Of a stretch of 64,000 nucleotides of DNA, positions 37,594 to 49,439 are shown piece after piece; the stretch's first letter is position 1, and each line of letters begins with the position of its first letter. The notes under the pieces were generated by a model that was not told the DNA's origin, ran no database searches, and was given only the letters and a program-made list of their open reading frames with translations. Where the stretch lies: the NCBI GenBank assembly GCA_964023205.1, contig OZ026841.1:30828399-30892398 (forward strand), read 5' to 3'. The translations under genes were made by a program, and so were the position numbers. The DNA comes from Lutraria lutraria. Its lineage: Eukaryota > Mollusca > Bivalvia > Venerida > Mactridae.

Positions 37594-40099
37594 CTTAATT
37601 CACCTATTTCAGCATTGGTAAAATCATATAAAAACTTAACACATTATTCTTCGTGTTTATTACAGTACGTCACGCGAATAAAAATTTACATTACATATAT
37701 ACATTGTATATGCCAGCTTTGATGTTTTCATGTCCAGTTTATCTTAAATGTTTTAACGGCCTTTGGATTTCCGCCTTAATTTGCGATGAACTTCAGGTTA
37801 AAACAAAGTAAATTTAATGATTATATCTCGTTCAAAATATCCTACAATCAATCATCTTTTGTGCTGAAACATTTAGATGCGATGTTCTACATTGTTTGGC
37901 ATATAGACATACAGTAGGTTTTTCACCTTGATAGTAATATTAGCTCAGTGACGGAATTCTTTTTGTGTGTGAACCAAACACTGATACAGCCACCTGTGAT
38001 GCCAGTAACCGAGCAAAATACGTTTTTGTACTGTGTTTAGAAATCACAGGAAGCGTATGAGGCGTGTATGCTTAACACCGGGCACGACAAAACAACAACA
38101 GGAAAACTATTCTAACAAAAGAGTAGGGATATAAAAGCCCGATATTCCTTATATATAAATAATTGCGTATCTTTTGTATGATTTTAATGTTAGAACGCTA
38201 CTTAACGATATTATCTATTCTTTTGCAGAACGGCTATCGACCCAGGACTGAAGAATTCCAACAATAACACTTTGTGCTTCTTATACTTAATTAATGCAGT
38301 TTCAATAAAGCTTTTCGGTGCATCCTCGATAATTAGTTTGTTATCTAAATTAGATGTATGAAATGCAACCACAAAATGAATACAATACAGACTTCCCATC
38401 ACATGTTTTACATACTTTTCATGTAAATCAAACAATACACGTTACAATGGTTCTGTATTTGAAAAGGTGTTGTGGTAGGGTTTCAATATTCTATTGAGTT
38501 ACGAAGTAAGCTCAAATGGCGAATATTCTGTTGTGTTTAATATTAATTTCGCATTGACACACAGGTGAATAATACACCAGAATGCTGAAGATACGTTACT
38601 AACAACATAGCGATGTTTCAATTCACATAGACTTAGACTTAAAATCATTCGCACACTGCTGCATTTATGTATACATGTAATTGAACATTACTTCAAAGCA
38701 ACAGAAACTAGACACGCAACAACAAACAATAACACCATTTATACAATGAAATGTTTTGCAAAAAAAATGTTTTCAATTAATAAGATTACATTATTCTCAA
38801 AAACCTAATTTCAAATAGTTCATAAATCCTGGTGTAAATTCACAGAAAAATACAAAAGTTTTACTTTGTATAAGTGCTTGAACCACTATTATGTAAGTAC
38901 AAAAAATTGTAAAATAATATGATATCCAAATAATTTCTCTAGCCAAAGGTCTAATGATCTAATAATGATGATACATGTACTTATTGCAACAAAACTAGAG
39001 TTTTTCCGTTATAAATAACAAGAAGGGCATTTTCGTGTTACAAAAATGAATATTGTTCTGTGTATAAATTGATAGTCCATGCACATTTAAAAACAATCTT
39101 CACTTTGTTAGAACCCATGTGTATTGTGTTTGCAATGAATTACAGACTGTCTATATTTTACAATACATGTATATGATATTGCCAATATAGTTAATTGAAA
39201 AATGTAAATTAGTGTTGATATACAAGTGTATGAAGTATCTAACAATTCCAAGGATAACATTTTCTATAAATCTTCAACATTTTAGCTGATCTTACGGAAA
39301 TCTTTTAAATGTTCGTTCCGTGTCCCCGTCGTCATATTACGTATAGAACGAGCAACAGATGCGATAGAAACACCACCTACATGTCATAGGATGCTACCCA
39401 AAAGCTTCTCATAAACAAATATTGAACAAAATCAACAAATATAATACAAACAAGACCGTTAGAGAATATTATTTTAGGCTAACGAAAAACGAACAGAGCA
39501 TTATGGTCGTACAAATCAGTTAGATTTTGCTGTTTCTCGAAGGAAATGTCATAATTCAGAATATAACATGGAGGCATTGTTTTAACCAGTGACTAAAAAT
39601 AGCATAATCGACCATGTGCATGGAGATCGATCCATCGTCGGCGAGGTATGTTGTACGAGGTCGGTTGTCGTTCTTGCCTTATTTGCAAGGTTTGTTGACG
39701 CTGATAAACTATTTGTCATAATTATTACAACGACGGTATACAATAATGAATCAATACCCCTGTCCTGTTTGAAATTTGCTTTATTGTTTAAAACTAAAAC
39801 TGTTCTTCTTTGGAAACTGTTGTTATATTCTCTGGCTTGTAGGGGGCTACATAAGATCCAATCAAGTAAAGATGTACATGTTTATATTTTGCAATTCCCT
39901 GTTTCTGTAGTTTATCTATGTCACAGTGATAATTACAGAAATAAAATTGACTTGACAAACACAAAGGTATAATTGACTATATCTGACATTTAATCAATGG
40001 CAGACGTTCTAATTTATAAAAAGTACATGTATATACAACATATCACAAGAGAATGACACAAAGGCATGTCAAAAACTAGATATACCATCCAGCAAGTCA

Positions 40100-40990
40100 C
40101 TAACTAATCTACACAACGAAGATTTACATGAGTTATTGCGTCGATACGCAGATTGACTCTTTTGTCGTAGACGGTTTTCATTTCTTGTTCATTATGTCTG
40201 AACTAGCTGCTTTTTCTATGAGTTAAGAAATGAAGGATAGGTTGCTCACAGGGCAATCATTGGAAAATACAAGCTCTAGTCCTATCTTTTTGAGAAGAGG
40301 TCTTACTATAGCATATGTTTCCACTGTGATAGAAAAAATCTTGGACTAAGAGACAAATTCGTGATTGATGGTAATAGCTCATCAAGATTCATTTTCAATA
40401 TTTTTGGTGGTACTTTATCAAGTTCACAGGATTCGGTCTGATGTTCCATTATCAAAATACGGAGTATCCATTTCTTCTGGTACATAGTGTACGTTTTAAA
40501 GCAATAAGTATCATAACGTCATAATTATTACCAATTAGTTATTGTACGTGTTGAATTGTCTTACTTTACTTAAAGGGTCGACATAAAATCGTCGTAAGAA
40601 AATAAAATAGAAAATATTAATAACTTCATTTATATTGTATGATTATGAAGCAAAAATGACTTTAACTTCATAATTATAGTATTTTTTCAGTAAGGCTAAT
40701 TCTATATATGAATAGTTTTTCTACATGTCTGCAGACCAAGGCAAAGGCCTGTCGTATACATATGTACAAACAATGAAATTGTCTTTGACTAAAGTAAGTA
40801 AACGCATCACAGAAATCTTTCATATTTACCGATGCTGCTTTTACAGTTTACAAATTCAACATTCAATGAGTTTTCATCCATGATTCGCAACAACAAACCA
40901 AGAGTTTACAGCCCTAGCAAATTCATAGTAGTTGAACTTAAGTACAAGTGCGAAATAAATAAGTGTAAAAGTAATAGGAGGAGGAAAACT
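40100..40990. other. Intergenic AT-rich DNA, nothing recognised
   Basis: No long frame, no exon-like stretch with splice sites, and no shared repeat noted. Confidence 0.45.
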
Positions 40991-40992
40991 TA

Positions 40993-41065
40993 GTAACCTT
41001 TGTGGGCTCGAACCCACGACTCCTGCTTTAAAAGTGAGATGCCCTACCGACTGAGCTAATCGTGT
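40993..41065 (-). tRNA. tRNA-like sequence, probably tRNA-Lys-derived pseudogene or SINE head
   Basis: On the minus strand TAGCTCAGTCGGTAGGGC is a near-perfect tRNA A box and D arm. CTTTTAA matches the Lys(UUU) anticodon loop, and GTGGGTTCGAGCCCAC is the T arm. The anticodon stem (TCTCA against AGCAG) does not pair, the T loop is one base short, and the acceptor ends do not pair. It is tRNA-derived but very unlikely to be functional. Confidence 0.55.
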
Positions 41066-41399
41066 TGTTAACATTATAACACAAACAGTTTATATATATA
41101 TACTAGTACAATTTCACTTACTACTTCTTAAGGTTATGAAGTACAAATAGTACTGTGATTCATCTCATTATTATTTGTAAACAACAGGGTTTTGCATGAT
41201 GTAAGTGTACGTATGATGTCTGACTATTTACTTCAAATATTTTATCACAGTTGCCGCAAGGTATTAAATTATAAACACAAACTTTTGTCGTGTCCTTTAA
41301 ACCTGTTTGAACAACCACCGATTCCTTTGTAAAAATCAACACACCAAACGACATGATCGAAAGTGTTGTTTTCTGTTTTACGCACCAAAATACGTACAT

Positions 41400-41683
41400 G
41401 GTCCGTATTCACAAAGCATCTTAAGTATTTTTTTAATTTAAGTTATATTTTTCCTTAAATTCGACCTTTTCCTCAACTCTTTTTTACTAATATAAAGGAG
41501 GAAATCACAATAATATGATTTTATCTTTGTTCTAAAGATGCCAATTATGAAAATGATAATTCATTTTCACACTTTTGATGACTGGTTTACAAACTTTTAC
41601 CATGAAAAAAATATACTTAAATTACAGTAAAAATTTCGACTTAAGTTAAAGAAAATCTTAAGATGCTTTGTGAATATGGACCC
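41400..41683. mobile_element. MITE with GTATTCACAAAGCATCTTAAG inverted ends
   Basis: The left end GGTCCGTATTCACAAAGCAT plus CTTAAG is mirrored at the right (CTTAAGATGCTTTGTGAATA then TGGACC). It is 284 bp with no ORF. Termini of this kind recur in many animal genomes. Confidence 0.85.
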
Positions 41684-42017
41684 AGTTCTAAATGATTTTA
41701 TTCTTTAGATCTGTTTTCATTGGAATACTTTATTTTACCCTGCTAATTTAAGTCATAGAATTACGCAACTTTTTATTAGACTGCAGACATTCAATCGGTA
41801 CGTTTAAACTATAAGTAACATATGCAAATCTTGTTTTAAATATCACTAATGCAATCCACTGAAAATGGATCTGAAATAAGTGTGTATATGTATATAAGTC
41901 ATTGGAACTACCCTTTCAGATAAATTTATTTTTTGGCTGCATATCCTGCGTCCAGAACATAGTTTTTTTAGTTTCCAGTCAGTTTAGCAGAGACATAGCT
42001 TATCTATGAATAGAAAT

Positions 42018-43297
42018 CAAGAGGGCCAAGATGGCCCTATATCGCTCACATGCCATCACTGTTCACTCATTAAACCATTGTTTTGAACATGTGACCTAGT
42101 TTTAGACCCTAGATGACCCATGTTAAAACTTGAAGATACAATCAAAATTTGACATCTACAGTGTTAACAAAGTTTTCCTAATATTTGACCTGGTGACCTA
42201 GTTTTTGACCCCAAATGACCTATGTTCGAATTTGTCTTACGTATTATTAAGACAAACATTCTGACAAGGATCGATGAAGATACAATCAAAATTTGACATG
42301 TTAACAAAGATTTCCTAAGATTTGACCTCGTGACCTAATTTTTGACCCTAGGTGACCCAAATTTGAACTTGTCCTTAATATCATTAAGACGAACAATCTG
42401 ACAATGTTTGGCCAATATCCAATTAAATGACATTTAGAGCTTTTACAAGGTTTTTACCTAAGATTTGACCTGGTGACCCAGTTTTGACCCCGGTTGACCC
42501 ATGTTCAACATTGACCCACATATCATTGAGGCAAACATTCTGACAAGGTTTGGTGAAGATCCAATCAAAACTGTGACATCTACAGTGTTAACAAAGTTTT
42601 CCTAATATTTGACCTGGTGACCTAGCTTTTGACCCCAGATGACCCATATTTGTACTTGACGGTTATATCATTTAAACAAACAATTTGACAAAGTTTGGTG
42701 AAGATCCAATTATAACTGGGAAATCTACAGTGTAACATGTTTTTTTATAAGATTTGACCTAGCGACCTAGTTTTTGACCCAAGATAACCCTTGTTCAACC
42801 TCATCCAAGATATTATAAAGACAAACACTCTGATAAGGTTTCATGATGATCCAATCAAAACAGTGACTTCTAGAGTGTACACAAGGTTTTCCAGCAATTT
42901 GCCCTAGTGACCTAGTTTTTGACCGGAAATGACCTATTATCAGACTTGACCGACATATTATTGAAATAAACATTCTGACAAAGTTTCATGAAGATCCAAT
43001 ATAAACAGTGATTTCTAGAGTGTTCACAAGGTTATCCCTTATTTGGCCCTGGTGACCTAGGTTTTTACCCCAAACGGCCCAATATCGAACTCGTCCGAGA
43101 TAGTGTCGATATGTATAAGATATATATATATAAGTCCTTGATATTAACATTCTGATCCAGTTTTGCGAAAATTGAGCTAAAGATGTGGTCCATAGTGTGT
43201 TCACAAGGTAAAGTTTGACGACGCACGATGCACACCGCACGACGCAAAACGCCGGACGAAGACTGATAACCCTGTCACTTTGTGACATGTGAACAGG
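42018..43297 (-). mobile_element. Helentron-like tandem-core element HT2 (inverted copy)
   Basis: Same family as 31429-32575, in opposite orientation. Read on the minus strand it starts CCTGTTCAC-ATGTCACAAA-GTGACAGG and ends CATGTGAGCGATATAGGGCC with the same ATCTTGGCCCTCTTG. The ~145-bp core repeats throughout. The 5' hairpin has changed bases on both arms relative to HT1 and still pairs, apart from one bulged T. Confidence 0.75.
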
Positions 43298-43424
43298 TTA
43301 ATAAAATCTCCGACCGTCAGTACTTTAAGTACTTTGATTATCAAATGCAATGAACTGGTTCACGCTTGTCAATGGGAACCAGTTGAAGAGTTATGATTAA
43401 AGTCCAAATCAGTTCGAATTTTGT

Positions 43425-43510
43425 TTAGCCAATGAAATATGTGCTTTCATGCTTTGATTAGCCAATCATGTAGCACAATACAAAGGCACTTAGGTAGGTT
43501 TTAATACATA
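43425..43510 (+). promoter_or_regulatory. Two CCAAT boxes upstream of a candidate first exon
   Basis: TTTAGCCAATGAAAT (about 43425) and TTAGCCAATCATG (about 43460) match the NF-Y binding consensus, 80 and 45 bases before the ATG at 43511. Paired CCAAT boxes at this distance are typical of housekeeping promoters. Confidence 0.4.
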
Positions 43511-43577
43511 ATGGCTGCCCCCATTAGCAAGCATCTGACATTTTCCAAATTGTCAACTTTTCATAGAATCTTTGGAG
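43511..43577 (+). CDS. Candidate first coding exon, unknown gene
   Basis: The ATG in context CATAATGGC opens 67 bases coding MAAPISKHLTFSKLSTFHRI followed by FG, ending at a GTAAAT donor in phase 1. The peptide is basic, Ser/Thr-rich and lacks acidic residues, as mitochondrial presequences do. Two CCAAT boxes lie just upstream. I found no convincing downstream exon within 20 kb, so this may be an orphan exon, a long first intron, or chance. Function unknown. Confidence 0.3.
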
Positions 43578-43914
43578 GTAAATTTCAACATTCTATTTAA
43601 AAAACCTTGGATCGTTGGTGGTTTGGTACAGCTTTCTCACTTTTTGCTATAATACGTTTTTATTTCATGTGACAGACACTGGTTTTGTTTAATGCGAATT
43701 TCAAGGTTGTTGTCTGTTGGGTAGACTGTTCAAAGTGAAGACAGAAGTTATATTGCAAGTATTGGTCATCGGTGATTGAACATCTAATAAATCAAGAAGA
43801 CCGTATCGATACGTTAAATGAACTGTTACATCCCAAATTTTTAAATTAACAAACTGAACCATAATTTTGTGAAGTTTAATTTATAAATCCAGCAGGACTG
43901 TACCTAGCCACGGT

Positions 43915-44930
43915 TGAAGGTCTTTGACGGTAAAGTATTAAGTAGACAGACCGAAACAGTACGAGGACACTACCAGTACGCGGACACTCGTGTTCAGCAA
44001 GTTTTAAAAGAGTTAAAACATCCTGTACGATACCGATATTACCTATATTCGCAGCAAACTTACCTTTCTTCCGGTATGATATATACGATATATTCTGTTT
44101 ACACTTCCTGTTTATAAAAATATGTAAGTCCTTGTGTAAATGGCTAAAAAACTGATTAAAATAATATATGTATTTAAAAGTATGAGACAATCTCACTTGA
44201 ATATACTTTTTACTTTAGTAAACAAAAAACCTGACATACACAATCGATCTTGCGACACATAATTTAACTCAGCAACACTCGCATCTTTATTGCTTTGGCG
44301 CTTGAACCATGTGGCTACAGGTACCTTCCAATTGTTTTTGCTTTCCATTTTATAATTTTATTTTGACGTCCTTAACTCCCGTAAGCTACAGACTTAGTGA
44401 TGGAAATAAGTAAATCTAGATAAATACTCATTTCTGTAAAGTACAAACTAAAACTGTAGGAGAGTCTTTTTTCTGCATGTTTTTTGTAAAGAAGAATAAA
44501 TGAATTGACGTATTCAATGCACTCAATGCTTTAAACATGTTAATTTTTTATTATAGAAAAAATATTTTCTTTTAATTTTTATGTGTAAATGAAATAAATA
44601 CACCAAAAAAAACATTTTCAGGTGAGTTTACTTTATTTGACCATTTTGACGTCTGTATAAACGGGTGTCCGCGTACTGGTTAAATTGTACAACAATTTTG
44701 AGCCGTGACTGTACCTGACGCAATGCCTGACTGCGCATACGTAGTGCATTGTTTACAATCTTAAGTTCCTGTAAATTTCTAAGCAAGGATTCATCTTCAA
44801 AACTACATAGACTGGATGATTTGAAACACAGCCTCAATTACACGAAATAGTTACATATAGGGGCAAGTGTCTGCGTACTGTTCCGACCTGCCTATGCGTT
44901 ACATTGCAGTTCATCGTCAAAGTCACTTGT
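43915..44930. mobile_element. ~1-kb TIR element with repeated CAGTACGCGGACAC motif
   Basis: The left end (CTTTGACGGTAAAGTATTAA, then GACAGACCGAAACAGTACGAGGACACT) is mirrored at the right by AGTGTCTGCGTACTGTTCCG followed by ACCTGCC and ATCGTCAAAG. The word CAGTACGCGGACAC recurs next to both ends (about 43975 plus, 44665 minus). No transposase frame is visible. Confidence 0.65.
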
Positions 44931-44934
44931 TCTT

Positions 44935-47220
44935 GAAAGAAAGCGTACAGGTAAATGACTCAAATTGAGTTGTGTTCGTTTGCCTTTAAACTAATTATTA
45001 TTAATTAAACGCACAATTTCCATAAAAAAATGTTTAAAGTGCGATAATTATGCTAATAATATGATAATGATCTTTAGTTATAAATTGAAAAATTAACAAA
45101 AAATATTGTTTGAATTAGGAGTTTCATTGTATTAAACTGTAAAAAGGTCGTTTCACGATCTGACACTAACATCTAAGCTACTTATACTTGTACATTATTT
45201 GTGCACTCTGATTTTATCTCTAAAGCCATGCTAGCCATGGTTACGGGAATATTATGAGAAACAACACGTTTCCAAAACTGGTCAACTTGATGATAAAAAA
45301 GCGCAACAAATTAAGGACACAAGCATGTTAAGACATATAGATAGAAATCGAGCAGTGAGTCGTGACGGAAGGTCATGGACTGTCCCATTCTTTAAAATAG
45401 GGATAAGTAATACAATGACCAAGTACATTACTAAACACGGCCTTACATTTGTAGGCCACTGTTGGCCTCTTACATTTGTAGACCACTGTAAAAGGCCTAG
45501 CTACGTTGTCCTGAAATCTGTGCACCGTACTAGTAACATTATTTAACTGAATTGTGTTTTTCGTGTCCTTAATCTTGCCACTATTTTTTTCAAACAATGC
45601 ATTGCTCGTGATTTCGGTGCATTTATGTTTTGAAAGGTATATATATCATACATATGCAATCAAAATCAAATTCTGTTCAAATAATGTTCCTAAGTATGTA
45701 GATGATGTCATGTTATATAACTTAATATAATGAAGCAAATTATTAGATTCTGACAGTGGCTCAAGTACAGTTACTGCTAATGATCGCAGTAATTGAAATT
45801 TCATGAAATTACCTGAAATGAAATTAAATGAAATACATATGAAATTCATTCCAAATATTGAAATAAAATTTTGCAATAATAAAATGCCAAGTATCAAACA
45901 AAAATGGAAAGGAAAAACGTTCATATGTGTTTCGAACTCATAGCATCTTGACTACCAGGCTTCAAAAGTAAAATGGTTGGCGCCTTTACCGATCGCGCTA
46001 CGCACTTAGTCTCAGCTATGACGGTCAAATAACTGATATTTATACATTACGGAAACCTACGAACGTTCCGAAAAGCTACTCACCCTACAAAATGGACTTA
46101 GCTGATCTTTGATCATTCACAGGTCGTTGTCGGACTATACCATCACAATTCCTTTAAGGTACTTGACTGTGATACATGCTTCTACATGTATCTTTGCTGC
46201 TCATGATGATAAGTCTAGTGAGTAGATTTATTATTTAAAGTTGCAGCTTTTCATGTTAAAACTGTATGATTTCTGCCTTGATTGAAGGTCGAGTCAATAT
46301 CTACACCTTAGAATATTAAATCAGTAGTCCACATGTATAGAAAATAAAATTCAAATAATTGTGGAGAATACATTTGTATTTATTTTTATATGTGTACTAT
46401 ATTTCTATTTAATTTTCTGAAGTTATATTGACTGACACAAAAATGCTAATAATTTTGCACGTAAAATTTGATTAAGTTCTTGACAAAACTGGGAACTTTA
46501 TTCACAACCATACAGTAGATTAACTGTTTTCACAAATGTGAAGTTTTGTTCGGTCATGTGTGGGACTGCAACTCGCAGTAGTTAAACCATAACCACTCAA
46601 CTTCGGAGGCTCAATTAATATCATTTAGGCTGTGCTACATTTTCTAAAATTGTCAATACATTACGCCCGATGGTAATAATTTTTTTTTTAAATATTTATA
46701 ATAATAATTTTTTTTTTTTCATATTTTTATAATCTATTCATGATACAGTTACCTGTGTATACACCGACATGTATTATCATTAGTTTTTATAACAATCTAT
46801 TTTTAGCCATGTGACCGCTAAATTTTAATGTGGTTAAAATTCTTTGTTTGAATGTTTGCTTGTTGTCAATAGGATTGTATTGTGTATCAAGATGCACTTA
46901 ACAAAATTGCTTAGTTAATACCACCAGTATTTTTCAGTATTATAACTTGACATAAGTGAATTTGTGGTTGTCATTGATATTTAACTAAATATTTGCAGAT
47001 AATTAAAATTCTACTTTTTTTCAAACTCAGGACTGGTTTCTATCTTTATTTGGATATCTGCGAAAAGAGGAACTAAATGAACCTCCCAGAGATAAGTAAT
47101 AATAACGAAACAATATAGGTGGTAACCTATCAAAACTGTAAACTTATGGATATAACTAATCATTACTCCAAAACATGATATCACTTCACATGACTGTGCA
47201 TTCTATTAATGTCAAGATAA
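44935..47220. other. AT-rich intergenic DNA with low-complexity tracts
   Basis: It holds a 2 x ~30-bp repeat (TTACATTTGTAGGCCACTG, 45445-45490), GAAAT-rich sequence (45780-45870), poly-T tracts near 46680 and 46710, and a tRNA-like scrap at 45925. No gene recognised. Confidence 0.5.
45925..46010 (-). mobile_element. tRNA-like SINE head, minus strand
   Basis: TAGCGCGATCGGTAAAGGCGCC resembles a Leu/Ser-type tRNA A box and D arm. TGAGTTCGAAACA resembles a B box about 45 bases later, consistent with a tRNA with a long variable arm. Confidence 0.45.
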
Positions 47221-47224
47221 TACA

Positions 47225-47470
47225 AACAAAAACATAATTTACATAACATTTATTTACAATAACAAAAAATATAATTTACATAACATTTATTTACAATAAC
47301 AAAAACGTAATTTACATTGATTTACATTTACAATAACAAAATGACATTTATTTACAATTATAACAAATTTGTTTACAATAACAAAAACATAACTTACATA
47401 AGATTGATTTAAAATGATGAAAATGTAATTAGCATAACATTCATTCATAATTACAAAAACATAAAGTGAC
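47225..47470. repeat. AT-rich minisatellite, ~36-bp unit
   Basis: About six diverging copies built on TTTACATAACATTTATTTAC followed by AATAACAAAAA. Frames through it are artefacts. Confidence 0.8.
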
Positions 47471-47761
47471 TGCCAAATCATTCAAAATTCTAGTGTGCAA
47501 ACTGAATGGTCCAGGAAAAACCAGAGATCAAAACCGTGTAGGGAAAAAAATCACTGGAAACCTGTACCCCACGTCAAGTTTCAGATTGCAGAGCATATGG
47601 GGCCACACACTTTACAAATGCAAAATTAAAAGTTCGACAGTATCATCATTATTATTATTATAAAAAGCTACATATAACAACCGAAATTGTTTTATATTTT
47701 AACATAAGAGTACTTCATGAAAATTGTCTAAAAAATCGTGTGCATATATAAAAAACAATAA

Positions 47762-48094
47762 ATGAAAAATGATTACAATACAATGGACAAAACAGACAAG
47801 AAGTTTGTCAAAAATATAAACAAAAAGCATAGAGCATTTAGAAATACAGGAAACAAATATTTGAAAATTCTAATTAAAAAACTAAAAAAATATAAAGCTA
47901 AGAAAGAACAAACTAAAGTTTTAAAGTTGATAAATATAGTAATAAACCAATTCGGAAAACAACTATTTGACTTTTATTCGAGAACAGATTTAATGCAGTT
48001 AATCATAGTGGCATCAGTTCAAATATCCCACACCGCTTTCACCGATGAAGCCTACCCTATATATCATAACACTGTGCAAACTTACTTAAAATAA
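47762..48094 (+). CDS. Lys-rich 110-residue reading frame, unassigned
   Basis: Starts MKNDYNTMDKTDKKFVKNIN and is strongly basic in its first half (KKLKKYKAKKE), then changes to an uncharged C-terminus. No family recognised. Its last residues run into the first unit of the tandem array, where the homologous position at 49.9 kb is not open. It may be a remnant or chance in A-rich DNA. Confidence 0.2.
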   Translation: MKNDYNTMDKTDKKFVKNINKKHRAFRNTGNKYLKILIKKLKKYKAKKEQTKVLKLINIVINQFGKQLFDFYSRTDLMQLIIVASVQISHTAFTDEAYPIYHNTVQTYLK

Positions 48095-48789
48095 TGCATT
48101 ACGCAGAAGTCACAAATTTTGTTTTCAATCATTTTCTGCGTAATCAGACCAATTCACATTTATCATTTGGTAGGAAGAAAGTGCTATACCAGTATGCTAA
48201 CAGTTATTCAATAAATACAAGTATAATCCAAAATTAAAGTAGGCATGCAGACCTGATGCAGAACACCACCCCAGTAAGAAAGCTACTGGTGCCCGGGTGG
48301 CTTCAACATCTAGCCGTGAACCTTTAATCGGGTATTTGCTGGACATAACACAATCATCCTAAATGCACCAGTGTTCAGACAAAAATAAAAGTAAAAAAAG
48401 AAATGCTCTAAGAATCGCTATACAGCAGCATCCACAAGCTAGCAAGATGAGAACTTAGCCATAAACAAAATAAACTGACTGGGAGATTACTTTCCTTGTT
48501 TGCAAATAAGCCATACCAAGATAAAATATTTTGAAAATTTTAAAATTAAAATTGAAGTATGAGAAAATAAAAAAAAACTTACAAATCGAGTAGGGACATG
48601 TAGCCTGGCAAATCGGGTTCCAACATTTATAGGGAAAGAACTGTCAATGCTAACTGACAGGTTGGTGTTGGGAGTCCTTACTCCTGGCAGTACAAACTGT
48701 ATTCCAACATCATGCACACATTGTGAATTGTGAATGCCACAAAGTGCCACAATGCACACAGTGCCGCACGGCAAAAACACATTGCTGCA

Positions 48790-48895
48790 TGCAAGAAAGA
48801 ATTGATGACATCAGGTGTAAACAATTAGTGTTCGATTCCCAGTCGCGGCAAGTCATATCCTCACAAGACAATTTGACAAAATATGTTGATTTTCC
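48790..48895 (+). mobile_element. SINE-like B-box segment
   Basis: GTTCGATTCCCAGTCGCGGC is a B box followed by AGTCATATCCT and an AT-rich tail, as in the neighbouring copies. The head is decayed. Confidence 0.4.
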
Positions 48896-49021
48896 TCCAA
48901 GATAGATGAATATTTTTGAAAAGAAACATATATTAAATTCTAGAAGGCTAAGACATCCACAAACATATATGGATGAGAAAATGGGGTAGAAAAATTCCGA
49001 TCTTTCTAGTGTGCTGAATAT

Positions 49022-49071
49022 CAAGGGCATCCACATATCACCATCATCCCATTGTATCCACATCAGTTGAC
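49022..49071 (-). other. Exon-like segment QLMWIQWDDGDMWMPLI, conserved in three units
   Basis: A minus-strand frame encodes QLMWIQWDDGDMWMPLI behind a good acceptor (TTCTCTTTTGCCAG). The same peptide is present in the other two units (about 50465-50514 and 51471-51520). It could be a duplicated exon of an unidentified gene or a conserved non-coding stretch. I cannot name the family. Confidence 0.3.
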
Positions 49072-49084
49072 CTGGCAAAAGAGA

Positions 49085-49215
49085 AAACAGAACGGCAGTT
49101 AGAATGTGATCAAAAGGGGATTAGTAACGTGACACACCCAGTTCGATTCCCAGTCATGGCAGGTAATTCCTGTACATAAAATTCAAAAATAAAATTTGAT
49201 TTTACTCAACACGTT
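49085..49215 (+). mobile_element. SINE-like segment, array unit 1
   Basis: CCCAGTTCGATTCCCAGTCA (B box), then GGTAATTCCTGTACATA and an AAAATTTGATTTTACTCAAC tail. Equivalent copies at 50520-50660 and 57585-57710. Confidence 0.5.
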
Positions 49216-49439
49216 TTACAAGTCATCTTACTTGACAAGTGTCAGGTAGTACTGGTTAGAATACAGTCCAGGAAAACTGGTTAGCTGAATCCTACACTCC
49301 AATTCGATTTGTAGAGGCATCTTTGCCCAGATCCAGAGTATAAGTTTATGTGAAGTCAATATATTCAATCATGCATTATGTAACATGCATAGTATATCAT
49401 CAAGTATGACACCATCTGAATTTTCCACACTTTCCCGAA

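Larger units (their letters stand above)
32905..40090. repeat. Segmental duplication, unit B
   Basis: Collinear with unit A (21240-31190). B-only DNA includes an intronic insertion at about 35236-35465 and the TIR element 36050-37593. Identity varies: most blocks show several percent divergence, but 38785-39690 is almost identical to 26757-27661. Confidence 0.92.

Noticed and set aside
40993..41065. Functional tRNA-Lys gene
   Set aside because: Anticodon and acceptor stems do not pair and the T loop is short; kept only as tRNA-derived.
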